Source: Mucidula mucida
Taxonomy: Eukaryota; Basidiomycota; Agaricomycetes; Agaricales; Physalacriaceae
NCBI GenBank assembly: GCA_015501055.1
Contig: JADNYV010000706.1
Coordinates: forward strand, 1-17,649
Reading direction: 5' to 3'
DNA length: 17,649 nucleotides
Of the stretch, positions 1-9,447 are shown in pieces. Below the pieces are notes generated by a model, which saw nothing but the letters and a program-made list of their open reading frames with translations, made no database searches and was not told the DNA's origin. Position 1 is the first letter of the stretch. Every line of letters starts with the position of its first letter. The translations under genes and the position numbers were made by a program.

Positions 1-619
1 CTTGAGTTTCGTACATGCGGAGCATCTCAGCCTGTACTTCAGGATTCATGTCTTCCTGATCAATACCGGGGATGTTCCTCTCACGGTAATCAACCTGTTT
101 CCCCTTATCGCGGGATGGGCCAGGTTTGGGGCTCTCAGAGAGTTCGCGTTCTTGATGCGACTCGGCCCAGGCTTGATGGCGACGGTACCTGTCGCGTTCA
201 TCGTCATCCATTTCTTCTTCAGCGAAAATAATAGCTTCAAGTTGCTCATTCGTGAGCTCCTCATTCGCAGTGGGACTACTGTCCGTAAAACCACGGCCGG
301 TACGTCTACCGGGCGCGTTATTGTCTCTACTAAGACCAGGCGGACCCTGGTCAATATTGAAGGAGATATCAGATCCTCCACCGAATGTGGAGAGACCCGT
401 ATTTCCAGGATCAACGGCGGGCGCCCGCTGGGGATCGCCACGCGAGGCAGCGGATTCGGGTGGTCCGGACAGAGCTGAAACTGACGAAAGATCAGTATTG
501 ACATCAACAGCGGCGGACGTACCATGTCCAGTATCAACAACGCGCGGCACGGGGATTGCAGCCGAAGCTGCATTCCGGGTGGAGCTGCGAAGATTATACT
601 GTTTTTGAGGGGCAGACAT
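1..619 (-). CDS. Gag-like N-terminal region of a retroelement polyprotein (partial, runs off window)
   Basis: An uninterrupted minus-strand frame of 206 codons starts at the ATG at 619-617 and is still open at the window edge. The product begins MSAPQKQYNLRSSTRN, then has a long low-complexity Ser/Gly/Pro stretch, an acidic patch (AEEEMDDDERDRYRRH) near residue 140, and a segment with DKGKQVDYRE near residue 175. A YNLRS-type start, a disordered middle and a DKGK segment remind me of N-terminal Gag regions of Agaricomycete Ty3/gypsy elements; this is recognition from memory, not a search. No zinc knuckle or protease is visible because the rest lies outside the window. A TATA box and a dyad lie about 310-350 bp upstream. 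It differs from the two retrotransposons on the right. It could also be a disordered host protein. Confidence 0.55.
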   Translation of the reverse strand, partial: MSAPQKQYNLRSSTRNAASAAIPVPRVVDTGHGTSAAVDVNTDLSSVSALSGPPESAASRGDPQRAPAVDPGNTGLSTFGGGSDISFNIDQGPPGLSRDNNAPGRRTGRGFTDSSPTANEELTNEQLEAIIFAEEEMDDDERDRYRRHQAWAESHQERELSESPKPGPSRDKGKQVDYRERNIPGIDQEDMNPEVQAEMLRMYETQ

Positions 620-930
620 TGTAGTAGAGATGAGAATTCAAGCAGATATGTTTTGTCGGGGTTTATCGAGTTTTTTGAGAAGGTCTAGAAGAAAAGCAGA
701 GGGTTTTGGTTGTAGCTCGGTGTCGAGGCTGATACCGGTTGATCAGACCGATGGCGTCCAGGAGCAAGGGCTACGGGGTGAGGGTTTTTTGTCGAGGGTT
801 GTTTGTAGGTCAAAAATGTGTGACGATAGCGAGGTAACTCGGTAGAGTCACACGAGAGTTTGTCGAACAGAGAGACCGTGTAAAGATATCCTCGATTCCA
901 GTACTGTAGACTAGGACAATGATAGCGGCT

Positions 931-937
931 CTTTATA
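931..937 (-). promoter_or_regulatory. Candidate TATA box for the Gag-like gene
   Basis: On the minus strand this reads TATAAAG. A start site about 30 bp downstream would give a leader of roughly 285 nt before the ATG at 619. The leader is rich in C and T on the minus strand. Inference only; no second copy of this LTR is in the window to confirm that it is an LTR promoter. Confidence 0.35.
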
Positions 938-947
938 CAAGTAGAGA

Positions 948-971
948 GTCCGAGTCGGGTGCGACTCGGAC
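948..971. repeat. Perfect 10-bp inverted repeat with 4-nt loop
   Basis: GTCCGAGTCG (948-957), loop GGTG, then CGACTCGGAC (962-971). Both arms match at all ten positions. On the minus strand it sits about 10 bp upstream of the TATA box at 931-937, so an upstream activating dyad is the simplest reading. It could also form a stable hairpin. Confidence 0.7.
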
Positions 972-1084
972 GACGAAAGGATTAAAATGGGATACGGGCG
1001 TATGGTAAGTAAAAGAGAAAGAGAGAAATCTATATAGACGCCGGCGGTGACCGTATTATGTCACTATTCGCTACACCGGGAAGT

Positions 1085-1593
1085 TCAACCGAAAGCCAAA
1101 GCTACCACCAGCGCCAACACCTGAACTCCAAGTGCCTCTGCCTGAGGGACCTGGTTAGTTGCACCCACTGTCTGGGAAGTTCAACTTACCTTACAACCCC
1201 GCCAATCCGCCATAGCTCGCCGAGATTGCGCAACCTGACAAGTCAGGTTCTCCAGACAGAAAACTGTCCGAGGAAGAACCAGACGACCCTGAGAGGAGTG
1301 CCTCGCCAGTACACTAGCCAAGTCCTGGCAGGGAGAAACAGAGGTACTGAAGATCTTACGGAGCGGCGTGTTGGGTTGAGATATCGAGGCCATCTCAAAA
1401 GCACATGATATTTGACATACACCATCGTAGCCATGAGCAAGCTGTAGAGGAAACGTATAGAACAAACTGCTGAAGATGAGATGTTGTAAGTATTTGTGGT
1501 GCCGAGAATACTTACTTCCGGGCAACTTGAAGAGATCAAAGACGCCTGACTACGTTTGGCTTGTCGAGCATGTTGAGTTTGTACAGTTGTCAT
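1085..1593 (-). CDS. Putative three-exon gene of unknown function
   Basis: Tentative model on the minus strand: exon 1 at 1593-1516 (26 codons, starts MTTVQTQHARQ), intron 1515-1442 with donor GTAAGT and acceptor CTACAG, exon 2 at 1441-1190 (84 codons), intron 1189-1142 with donor GTAAGT and acceptor CCTCAG, exon 3 at 1141-1085 ending in TGA. All junctions are in phase 0 and give 128 residues. An alternative acceptor 9 nt upstream would add three residues. I do not recognise the product; exon 3 encodes a short hydrophobic tail (VLALVVALAF). It lies 231 bp downstream of the membrane-protein gene on the same strand. The plus strand also has a candidate intron here (1155-1215, GTTAGT to CATAG), so strand and coding status are uncertain. 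Confidence 0.33.
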
Positions 1594-1824
1594 TTGAAAC
1601 CGTAGGACGGGAAGAAGGGGTAACAGGCAGTACCGAGAAGCGTTGAACTCTCTTTTGGAAAAAGCGTGTGATGGCGTGAATCATGACATTGACAACAAGA
1701 ACGGTAAATCGGGTCGTACAAAGCGACGTAACGGTACATACAGCTGCACAGCAGGCTGGGAGGGTATAATATGGATATACAACAAGTAGCAAGAAAGGGA
1801 GAAGGGTATAAAGAGATGGTATGT

Positions 1825-3326
1825 TTACGGTTCACCTTGCATAACATTCATATCAAAGTCCGACACTTGGGGAGGAAAAGGGGGCGTGACGCGTGTGATC
1901 GTTGAAGCGCTGCGGTTCAGGTGTTCGCGACTGGTCTGCCTGAGCACGACCGTGTCCGGTGGGATGATGTTGGTGAGAGAGAGGCCCGTCTCGGGAACCT
2001 GGAATCCAGAGCTATGGGAACTCCATCGTAAATCGGATGTGATATCAGGGATACTGTCGCCGAGACTCCGCCCTTGGCTAACTCGTACAATGATACCGGA
2101 GAACTGTAGGCTTATGTCAAAGAGCTAAACGAGTTTGCATGGATAAGACACGTACGACGATGCCCTGTAAGAGAGCGAAGACTTGTGATCAGAACTGTTT
2201 AAATGATTCTAAATGGGACGTACAGTCGCGGGCACAGACTATAAAAGGCGATGAGTGGATGCAAGGCGTCATGAAGGGAAGTCCGCACCAAATCCGTGAA
2301 GATGACTGTCGAAAACGATCTGGCCGATAGGGTGGTGATTTGGCAGAGGGAGATGAATGTTGACACGGCAGCTGAGCAGATACCGAATGACTATTCTGGC
2401 CGTGATGATAGTGAGGCGAAAATACTTACCGGATTCCACAACAAGAGTGACTGCGCGTGTGAGGGAGCTGTCAACGGTCACATGCCTGCTGAGGCAGTAA
2501 ACTCGGAACGCAATGAGGGCTGCGGATGGATAGTGCATAAGTACAAGTCTGGTAGGACATGTAAGACGCACCGGAACACAACACGTTGAGGACAGCGGTT
2601 AAAGCGCGAAAGACAGTCACAGACACGACGATGTCGCGGGGAAATCCTCGAATTCCGTCATACGTAGCGAGACAGTATATCCACCAACCTCCGATTGCTG
2701 GAAAGAAACTAGTATGTGAGATACACGTACTACTAATGATCCACAAAGTGCTCACCGGTATCGGCAATGGACAGCAGAATAGGAATCGCCAGGACTCTAA
2801 GGCTGTTATGCCATACGATTGAAGTGCGGAATATCTGCGAAGACGATGAGCGTGTGAAGAACAGTTTGTGAGGATACGCATACTAGAAACGCGTCTGATA
2901 TGAGAGTGACCAATACATAAATAATGTTGACGACCAGGCTCATTGGTGAGGCGTAGCCTCCCGTGTCGATCATGCCTCTACTGACGTTAGCATACTTCCA
3001 GGCATTCATGGCTCGTGCAGCGCCGCATATACATCGCTGTGGAGTTTTATAAGAAGCCGCAAGCTTTACAGTGAGCACGACTTACTGCGCTGATCAAAAG
3101 AAATAGTAATGTGTGCGTGATCGTTAAATAGGTATGTCCTCGATGGGCTTTGTGCCTTTCGTACAGCAACTTGCTGCACTGTAAAGCAACCGTCAGGTAT
3201 ACGCCTGGAAAAATCCATTAGTATCGAATTCGATCCATTGCGAACTGCCGAGGAGCAGGACACACCGTAGAAGAAAGTGCCGGTGTAAGAACCGACGAGC
3301 GCGGCGTCGTGACCGTCCAGTGCCAT
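1825..3326 (-). CDS. Seven-transmembrane protein of an Agaricomycete-expanded membrane family, ten exons
   Basis: Exons on the minus strand: 3326-3266, 3204-3086, 3036-2884, 2834-2756, 2697-2572, 2519-2430, 2371-2289, 2238-2224, 2164-2156, 2103-1825. They sum to 1,014 nt (337 residues plus TAA). All nine introns are GT-AG and 49-61 nt, and every phase is consistent. The product has seven hydrophobic segments: TM1 in exons 1-2 (VGSYTGTFFYGVYLTVAL), TM2 at the end of exon 2 (THTLLFLLISA), TM3 with VVNIIYVLVTLISDAFL followed by IFRTSIVW, TM4 with LAIPILLSIAD, TM5 with LTAVLNVLCSALIAFRV, TM6 starting near VVESAAV, and TM7 joining SVPAT, GIV and FSGIIVRV. The tail after TM7 is Ser/Pro-rich and about 85 residues long. 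Many uncharacterised Agaricomycete proteins share this layout (D-hydrophobic-R-x3-VW after TM3, ES in TM6, GI-FS-IIVRV in TM7). Function is unknown; a receptor or sensor role is a guess. No lesions seen. Confidence 0.82.
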
Positions 3327-4182
3327 GGAGGATTGCAGACAACATCATCAATACGACAAGCGTTCGCTCATATACGAAGGCGAGAGAGGGGGAGGTGGGT
3401 TTAGGTGAGACATCGCGATCGGTGGCTCCAGACCTGCTCGGAAACACCTGAAATTTTTCGAAAGAGCTGTGAGTTGCTGGGAAGGAGGAACGTGGACGTT
3501 GAACTGCTGTAGAAGAGCGTTTCTACAAGGTCGCGGTCCTTTTTTCTGTAAGGTTTTTAACAAGTATAGTGCACCTCCCAGCTCCAAACAAAGGTGTAAG
3601 AACATATAGAGTAACGTCATTGGCCTATACTGTATTCGAGCAGCGGGCAAGTACCGAAATCTATTCCAGAAGCTTACCATTCAGAACACAGGCTCTGGAT
3701 CCTCTCCGGGGATGTATCGGTCGGTTGTCCTGCGCCAAGTGCCGCGTTCCAATGCGACGGCAAAAAAGCGTCCTGCGCAACGTTGATTTGGTGGGTCCGT
3801 TTCAGGTGCGTTTTCAATCGAATAGCAAGCACCGCCAATATAAGCTGAAGATAAACACACTCAATAGATCTGATTGTTCTGGGCCGAGGATGCATTTTTT
3901 GGAGAAGAGGCATGAGTGGCGGAGGTGCCGGGAATATTGTTCGGGTCGTCGGTTCCCAGACGGCGTAGATGCTTGATTCATGATAATTTCTCTATGTGTG
4001 CGCCTTAGGACTTCCGACTCGGGCTGAAAAAATGCGCTGACGCTTGGTTTGAATGGTCGTGAGTAGAAGTTATCGGACCGACGGACCGGTCCGCATCAGG
4101 CAACTGGCGGGCTCTAGCCTCTTGAGTCTTCACACACTTTCATGATCGTACACTAGTAACTAGTCGCTATTCTTTATTCGAC
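3327..4182. other. Intergenic region, with a possible small minus-strand gene
   Basis: This separates the membrane-protein gene (minus) from DPH3 (plus) and should hold both promoters. One weak gene model fits on the minus strand: exon 3981-3861 starting with ATG, intron 3860-3773 (GTGTGT to GCGCAG, 88 nt), exon 3772-3681 ending in TGA, giving 70 residues with a C-terminal segment RYIPGEDPEPVF. I do not recognise it. Other frames on both strands are also open, and a strong donor (GTAAGC) at 3678 on the minus strand suggests that a different spliced form is possible. Evidence is too weak for a separate gene call. Confidence 0.25.
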
Positions 4183-4559
4183 ATGGGCGCGTATTACGAC
4201 GAAATCGAGATCGAGGACATGGTATGGGATGCGGAAAAACGTGTATACCACTATCCGTGTCCGTGCGGAGACCGCTTTGAGATATCCCGAAAACAGCTAG
4301 CTGACTACGAGGACATTGCTACCTGTCCCAGCTGTAGTCTTATTATCCGTGTAATATATGATCCGGTGCGTCTGGTGTTGTTTTCGAACAAGTGTTGAGC
4401 TTATGTCGATTGAAGCTTGATTATGAAGACTACGAGGAGGAAGAACAGGATGAAGAGGATGAGGAAGAGGCAGAATCTTCAGAAACGAGCAGTGGCGACG
4501 AATTCGAAGATGCCATGGAAAAGCTTACCGTCTCTGATGCCACAACGGAGACCCAGTAG
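4183..4559 (+). CDS. DPH3: Diphthamide biosynthesis protein 3 (DPH3/KTI11), CSL zinc finger
   Basis: Two exons, 4183-4365 and 4416-4559, flank a 50-nt phase-0 intron (donor GTGCGT, acceptor TGAAG). The product is 108 residues. Residues 1-61 are a clear CSL zinc finger: DEIEIEDM near the start, then CPCGD with Cys26 and Cys28, and [13 protein letters not shown] with Cys48 and Cys51, the four ligands of a rubredoxin-like metal site. Exon 2 encodes an acidic tail ([16 protein letters not shown]) ending in TAG. In yeast, DPH3/KTI11 donates electrons to the Dph1-Dph2 radical-SAM enzyme in the first step of diphthamide synthesis on eEF2, and also partners Elongator for tRNA wobble uridine modification; it is cytosolic. 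Family length is usually about 80-110 residues, so this copy is full length. The start codon is the only ATG ahead of the conserved DEIEIED motif. Confidence 0.95.
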
Positions 4560-5068
4560 TCGCGCGCGTACATTGACGCTGTATCCCAACTGTATCCACA
4601 TTTATGGTGTGCCTGCAATATTTTCCTGCAGACGTTTTAGCTGACCAAATCATATCAGTTGTACCCGAATTGTATCTGATATTCACTTGAACACCTTCAC
4701 ATCGCCCATATCCCCTTGTCTCGGCGGTCTACCGATGGCATATAGCGCAAAGTCAATCTCGTCGTTATGTTCGTGCTGCAAAGACTTCCGAAAACGGCGT
4801 GTCTTTGGATGAAAGGCAAAGAGTCGCGGGAACTCGCCCCCGTGGATTCATTCAAGCTCATCATGGTCGTCTCGAGACGATTACACCAAATCTGGCTGGG
4901 AGCAGATGTAAGCACTTGGATAAACTCTAATGGGTTGAACACATATTGATGATCCTTTAGACACGACTCCAACTATATGCAGAGCGCGGGACCGCTGAGT
5001 AGATGCTCGACAAGATCATGAACGACTCTTCGCAAATTCTATTTAATGGCTTCGAGATGTATGTATAC
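4560..5068. other. Unassigned host sequence between DPH3 and the DNA transposon
   Basis: It contains the DPH3 3' region and a convincing intron-like pair on the plus strand: donor GTAAGC at 4908 and acceptor CTTTAG ending at 4960 (53 nt). The frame through the upstream open stretch (from an ATG at 4767) joins to a short tail ending in TAG near 4997. I do not recognise the product and cannot fix its start. A minus-strand frame at 4697-4972 is also open. If a host gene lies here, the transposon that begins at 5074 has interrupted its downstream part. Confidence 0.3.
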
Positions 5069-5073
5069 TAAAT
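5069..5073. repeat. Left target-site duplication (TAAAT) of the DNA transposon
   Basis: TAAAT directly abuts the left terminal inverted repeat and is repeated at 15067-15071 directly after the right one. Confidence 0.8.
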
Positions 5074-5087
5074 GTGGTGGTCGGCAA
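5074..5087 (+). repeat. Left terminal inverted repeat
   Basis: GTGGTGGTCGGCAA, an exact reverse complement of 15053-15066. Part of it (GTGGTCGGC) recurs at 5125-5133, which may be a subterminal transposase-binding repeat. Confidence 0.82.
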
Positions 5088-5531
5088 TAGTCAGCAAATT
5101 CAAACTCCGACGCTGGCAGAAACCGTGGTCGGCGGATTTACACTGGATTGCAGCCTCATCGGACAGCTTTTGCGAAAGGTTTGTATGGAAAGAAACAATG
5201 GCATATATAATGTAGTTAAAGTTATCGTTGCAGAATTTTTATCTGGTCTCGGCTAGTATGAAAACACAGCTCTGAAGGTGCTATAATGCTACTTCTCGCG
5301 ACTTGAGGCTCAAATTTTAAAAAAGTGCAACCATAACTTTCATCACAGCATGGATCTGTACGGGCTCAAGTCGCTCATCATCGTACAAGGGTGATGTGGA
5401 AGCATGTCAACTCGATTTCTTGATTTTGCGGTGATCTTGACTGCCGGTGTATCGGACCGGAACACCGTACTCTCATTCCCACCACTTCTTCGACGCGATC
5501 TTCCCCTTCTCTTGGGTTGCTCCTGCCCCAA
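5088..5531 (+). other. Transposon leader region upstream of the transposase-like gene
   Basis: No convincing gene. It contains a subterminal copy of GTGGTCGGC (5125-5133) and a TATATAA at 5204-5210 that could be a promoter, although it is about 320 bp from the chosen start codon. The frame of the transposase-like gene is open back to a TGA at 5421-5423, so a slightly earlier non-ATG or spliced start cannot be excluded. Confidence 0.4.
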
Positions 5532-6195
5532 ATGGTCAATGCCTCAAAGGGGCAGAAGGCAAGGCAAAACAGTGCGAATCTTCTCACGCAAAAGCGCCTA
5601 GAATGCCGTTCTAATGGATCTGGAAGCCCTGTCACCCCGCGTCAACAGTTTCTGATGGACAGGCTCGCTGCTACTGAACAGACGGCCAAGAAACACGAGA
5701 AACACGCGACTAACCTGGCATCCGAGAACATGGTGTTGAAGGAGAACAACCAGAGCCTTGTGGAGAGCGTGGATAATCTGTTGCGCAAACTACACAATAA
5801 GTCGCGTCAGGCCAACCACGCAAAGATTATGTCTGAGGAGCTGCGACAGGAACTACGTCGCTCAAAACATGCACGTACTATTCAGGCTGGCCGGCTCAGG
5901 CATAGGAAGGAGACCTCCATCGAGAAAGCCCTGAAGGAAGCGCATGTAGGGATCGACAAGCGATGGATGAAGGGAAAGTGCGGTATATTCACGGAGAAGT
6001 CGCGTGAAATGGTCCGAGATCTTGTCTCCATGAGTGTGGCACCTGCAAACGTGGATCGTGTTGTCCATGCGGCTGGCGCAGGCCTTGGAATTGATGTGCA
6101 GGACCATATCAGTGCTCAACATGTGGGCAGAATAGTTGAGGAGGGAGGAATTGCATCGGACTTGCAGGTTACTGGGGAAATGCATGCAAGTAAAG

Positions 6196-6246
6196 GTGAG
6201 CTAAGTAGTCACTCTTCATATCCAGCAAAGTAACACATTCCTCTAG
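6196..6246 (+). other. Intron of the transposase-like gene
   Basis: 51 nt, donor GTGAGC after AAAG, acceptor CCTCTAG. Splicing joins the codon for Ala222 across the boundary and keeps the frame through to the LTR junction. Without splicing the frame stops at 6231-6233. Confidence 0.85.
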
Positions 6247-6498
6247 CTTATACTATCAGCGGAGATGGCACAACTGTTCGTCACATAAACTACGAAGCAA
6301 AACATGTATTAGCTGGTTCCAATGTTCCCACTACGCGCGTTCTTGATATCACGTCTGCCCCAAACCATACCAGCGAGGAGCAGATGACCGGATGGAAGGG
6401 GATGATGTATCAAACCCTGACAGGAACATATAACATGTCGCCTCTTGGGCAAGGCGCGCCAATCGATCCGGACGAATTCATTACCTTTCTTAAAGGTG

Positions 6499-6503
6499 TT
6501 GGG
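6499..6503. repeat. Left target-site duplication (TTGGG) of LTR element 1
   Basis: TTGGG immediately precedes the LTR start (TGTTAGCG) and is repeated at 13012-13016 after the other LTR ends (CATAACA). Confidence 0.95.
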
Positions 6504-7032
6504 TGTTAGCGACTGACTAAGCCACGAGACTCAACCAGGTACCACAGCAAGAACTAAGGAAAGAAGCGTTCACGTTCGTAAGACTAGGCTAGGCCAGGTG
6601 TATAAACGAGATCGGAACTAAAGTACAATGATACTACACTACTGCTTATATACTAGTAAGTCTGTGTTTGGGACTCCTTGTCCATACGTGTTTCCGCTAG
6701 GGATAACTCCACGCCCTTGACCCAGTGTTGTATGCTACTAGTCCGTGAAACCATTAAATACGAGTGGTAACTGCATGTAAGTAATAATACTGAAACGACC
6801 ATGTGTGCTACGAGTGTCGGTGGTGTGTATACAATGGGGAATCCATGAGGTGTTGGCATGTATGATGTCATCCATGTGTTAGGCGTGTGTCCAACATGAG
6901 TACGGCTTCGGTAATGAACAGGAGTATGATGGTGACGAAACAGATGATGAAACAGTCCGTTGGTTGATAAGACAAGGCCCCCGATAAGATATGATAAGAT
7001 GTGAAAGTGTGAAAATATGGCCATTCATAACA
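6504..7032 (-). repeat. LTR (3' LTR of element 1)
   Basis: 529 bp. It differs from the LTR at 12482-13011 at 6577 (C versus T at 12555), 6854 (T versus C at 12832) and 6866 (T versus C at 12844), and lacks one C found at 12909. The first eight bases on the minus strand (TGTTATGA) also supply the pol stop codon. Confidence 0.97.
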
Positions 7033-7911
7033 TCACCCCCTCCTTAAGGCGCAAGTTCCATTCTGCGCCAGATTTGCTCCATGAGGGCCGCAGAGGGTAG
7101 CGTGACGTCAAGAGGTTCGGTGTCAGCGGTGGCATGGGTCGGAATAGATGTGATGGAAATTGCGACATGGGGACTTCGATGCGAGCAAGCGCAGGTGGCT
7201 TCGGCTTGTTTGGGTACTGCTGGTGGAAATCGCGAATGGCTTCGTCGGCATTCTTGAGATTGCATGCCGGTTCCCATGTCTGTTCGTGTGTGCCATAACC
7301 CTTCCAGTGAACCTTGTATTGGAAACCTCCGCGGTATTTCCGGGAATTCACTACTTTCTCGACCTCCCATTCCGGTTCGGCTCCTTCCAGCACAGGTGGT
7401 GGACGCGTGTCTCGGGTTGCGTCGGAAATTGCGGCTCGTGGTAAGGCGTCAACAGGGCCTCATTGAACACGGGATGAATGCTTTTCTACGTGTGAGGAAT
7501 CTGGAGCTTGTAAGAGCTCGTCCCGACTTTCTTGATCACCTTGAACGGCCCGAAGCGTTTGTCATCGAGCTTCTTCATTGGTCGATCCGTGCTGAGATTC
7601 GTCCCTTCCAGCCATACTTTGTGCCTTCCTTGTACTCCACTGCTCTGTCGTTTCCTGTCATAAAACCGTTTCATGTCCTCTTTGGCCATCTTCAATGCCG
7701 ACCCCACTTCGTCCCATGTTTTCCTCATGCCGTCGGCAAACTCCTGCGCAGTCTCATTTCTCGATGCCGTTTTCGGGCGGTGCCTTTGTAGGGGTGTCTG
7801 CCCATGTCTGCAAAGAACGGAGTACTTTGGTTGCCGAGTGTACCCGATCATTGTAAACAAATTCGGCAGAGGGTAGCCATTCGTGCCAGTCGTTCTGATG
7901 GTAGTTGACAA
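7025..7911 (-). pseudogene. Element 1 pol, C-terminal part: integrase tail, GPF module and chromodomain
   Basis: Minus-strand pieces in more than one frame. One piece (about 7800-7489) encodes TAQEFADGMRKTWDEVG and then DDKRFGPFKVIKKVGTSSYK, the GPY/F module of gypsy integrases. It stops at TAG (7486-7488) where the family continues with a Trp-led segment; the same frame resumes with HPVFNEALL. After a further frame change near 7400 comes a chromodomain at about 7375-7210 (EVEKVVNSRKYRGGFQYKVH, then WKGYGTHEQTWEP), with the aromatic and acidic positions expected for methyl-lysine binding. The last codons cross the polypurine tract and end in TGA inside the LTR (7025-7027). Known chromovirus chromodomains direct integration to marked chromatin. 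Confidence 0.9.
7033..7045 (-). promoter_or_regulatory. Polypurine tract, plus-strand DNA primer
   Basis: On the minus strand AAGGAGGGGGTGA directly abuts the 3' LTR. This is the expected place and composition for the primer of second-strand synthesis. It is also coding: it lies within the last pol codons (Lys-Glu-Gly-Val). Confidence 0.85.
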
Positions 7912-8811
7912 ATAACCGTAAGAAATGTTCTATCTCTTGGTTCAGCCGTTCCGTCTGCCCATTTGCCTGTGGATGATACGCCGTTGTAAAGTTTCCTTGT
8001 ATGCCCAACAACCGGTACAACTCCTTCATAAAACGCGAGTGGTATTGTGGACCGCGATCATGTATCATCTGGCGTGGCATCCCATGTATGGGGAAAATGC
8101 GATCTCGGTAGATGCGGGCCATGCCTTCTGACGTCAGAGTGGTGTGTGTCGGTATGATACGTAATCGCTTTGTGAAATGGTCCACAAACGTGCTGATAGC
8201 GTTGTATCCTCCCGATTCCGGCAGCTCTCCAATCATGTCCGTCCCTACTATTTCCCATGGCTCGCTTGGCACATCAATAGGATGAAGAGGTGCAGCCGGC
8301 TTCGTGCGATGTGACTTGGTGACCTGGCATTTTTGACACCCTTCTACGTATTCCCGGACGTCTCGGCTGATTCCTGGCCACCAATAGGTGCGTGTGATCA
8401 GCTCGAGGTCTTGTATCGTCCGGATGCCCTGCAAGCTGTGCATCATGGTGCATTCCAATAACTCTTCCCCGCAATTCCTTGTCCTTCGGTATGTAAATAC
8501 GATCCTTCCACATAATAAGTCCATTTTCCTTCTCTTCCCATCCTTTTTCTTTGTTTTCTAATGCTTTTTGTACGTATCTGTCTTTGTTTCCTTTTCTTTG
8601 TTTGATTTTGTTAAGTAATTCGTCCTCCGGTGTATCTACTGTATGTAAAGAAAATTGAATTTGTGAAATAAAAAACTCCGGCTTGAGCAAAACAATGTTT
8701 TCGTTATCTTTTTCCCCCTTCTCAAGGCCTGTCATCCTTGACAAGGCATCAGCTTCCCCCATCGTCTTGCCCGGCTTGTGAATCATCTGTATGTCATACT
8801 CCACTAACTCG
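7754..8811 (-). pseudogene. Element 1 pol, end of RNase H through integrase core
   Basis: The upper part (8810-about 8445) encodes LVEYDIQMIHKPGKTMGEAD, the RNase H/connection region, and the integrase zinc-finger histidines (HHDAQLAGHP). A frameshift near 8435-8445 moves to the next frame, which supplies the cysteines (CQKC) and the catalytic core: Asp in GTDMIGELP, Asp in IHDRGPQ, and Glu in NGQTERLNQ, with 35 residues between the second Asp and the Glu (DD35E). All three catalytic residues are present. Another frameshift near 7830-7840 ends the frame; the upstream 1-nt loss lies at about 8811, after ARWVT. Confidence 0.93.
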
Positions 8812-9447
8812 TAACCCATCTCGCCTGCCTCCGATTCAACTTCTGTGGCTTCCGGAAGTACTGGAGGTTTTGATGATCGGTAAACACCTCCACCGTTTCC
8901 TTTGCTCCAAGGAGATATTGTCTGCAGTCATCAATCGAGTCCATAATAGCCATCATCTCTTTGTCGTAGATCTCATAATTGTGCTCTACTTCGTTCAGCG
9001 CGCGAGACCGAAAGGCTACTGGTCTTCATTTTCCGTCCACCAACTGGGAAAGAACCGCCCCGTTCGCATAGTTCGAGGAGTCTGCCTCGACTCGAAACTT
9101 GCCGTCGTCGCGTGGTATGATCAGAACGGGTTGTTCCGTCATCCTCCGCTTCAACTCCTCAAATGCCTTGTGCTGCTCCATGCCCCAAATCCACTCGCCC
9201 TTCCCGGTTAGCAATGTTAATGGCTTCGCTACTCCCACAAATCCCCGGATGAAACGTCGGTAGAAGTTGCAGAAGCCTAGGAATGACTGTACTTCCTTCT
9301 TCTTTGTCGGCTCCTTCCATTCCTTCACTACGGCCACTTTTGCCGGATCTTCTCCTCCTCCAACAATAACTCCCAAGTAATCTACAGTATGTGCCTCAAA
9401 ACTACATTTCTTGGGTTTTAAATACAACTTATTTACTCACAATATCT
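8812..9447 (-). pseudogene. Element 1 pol, end of reverse transcriptase and RNase H
   Basis: The frame encodes LYLKPKKCSFEAHTVDYLGV, the thumb and connection typical of gypsy RT, SFLGFCNFYRRFI, and the RNase H start VEADSSNYANGAVLSQL with its first catalytic Asp at about 9082. A TGA at 9026-9028 replaces the Trp expected after VDGK; the same frame continues with RPVAFRSRALNEVEHNYEIY and YLLGAKETVEVFTDHQNL to about 8812. A second in-frame TGA lies at about 9440, just ahead of VNKLYLKPKK. Confidence 0.9.

Larger units (their letters stand above)
5532..6503 (+). pseudogene. Transposase-like gene, 5' part (codons 1-307), cut by the LTR insertion
   Basis: Exon 1 is 5532-6195 and exon 2 begins at 6247, with a 51-nt intron (GTGAGC to CTCTAG) and a phase-1 junction. 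The ATG at 5532 has A at -3 and G at +4. Residues 1-45 are basic and likely disordered. Residues about 45-125 are a predicted coiled coil rich in Glu, Lys and Leu (for example ASENMVLKENNQSLVESV). Exon 2 encodes SGDGTT with Asp228, followed by HINYEAKHV. The hydrophobic-GDGTT-x4-NYE-xxH pattern looks like a first catalytic strand of an RNase H-like transposase, but this is inference. The frame runs into the LTR at 6504 and would hit foreign sequence; the 3' part resumes at 13017 in the same frame. I have seen this protein type as multi-copy hypothetical proteins in Agaricomycetes. Confidence 0.85.

Noticed and set aside
905..1075. A short LTR with ends TGTAG and CTACA upstream of the Gag-like gene
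   Set aside because: The TATA box at 931-937 would place the RNA start at the very end of such an LTR, leaving no R region, and there is no second copy to compare.
5074..5256. A 60-codon plus-strand frame at the left end of the DNA transposon
   Set aside because: It begins at a GTG within the terminal repeat and has no recognisable content; it is probably chance.
5517..5531. An earlier TTG start for the transposase-like gene
   Set aside because: Nuclear fungal genes start at ATG. The ATG at 5532 has a good context (A at -3, G at +4).
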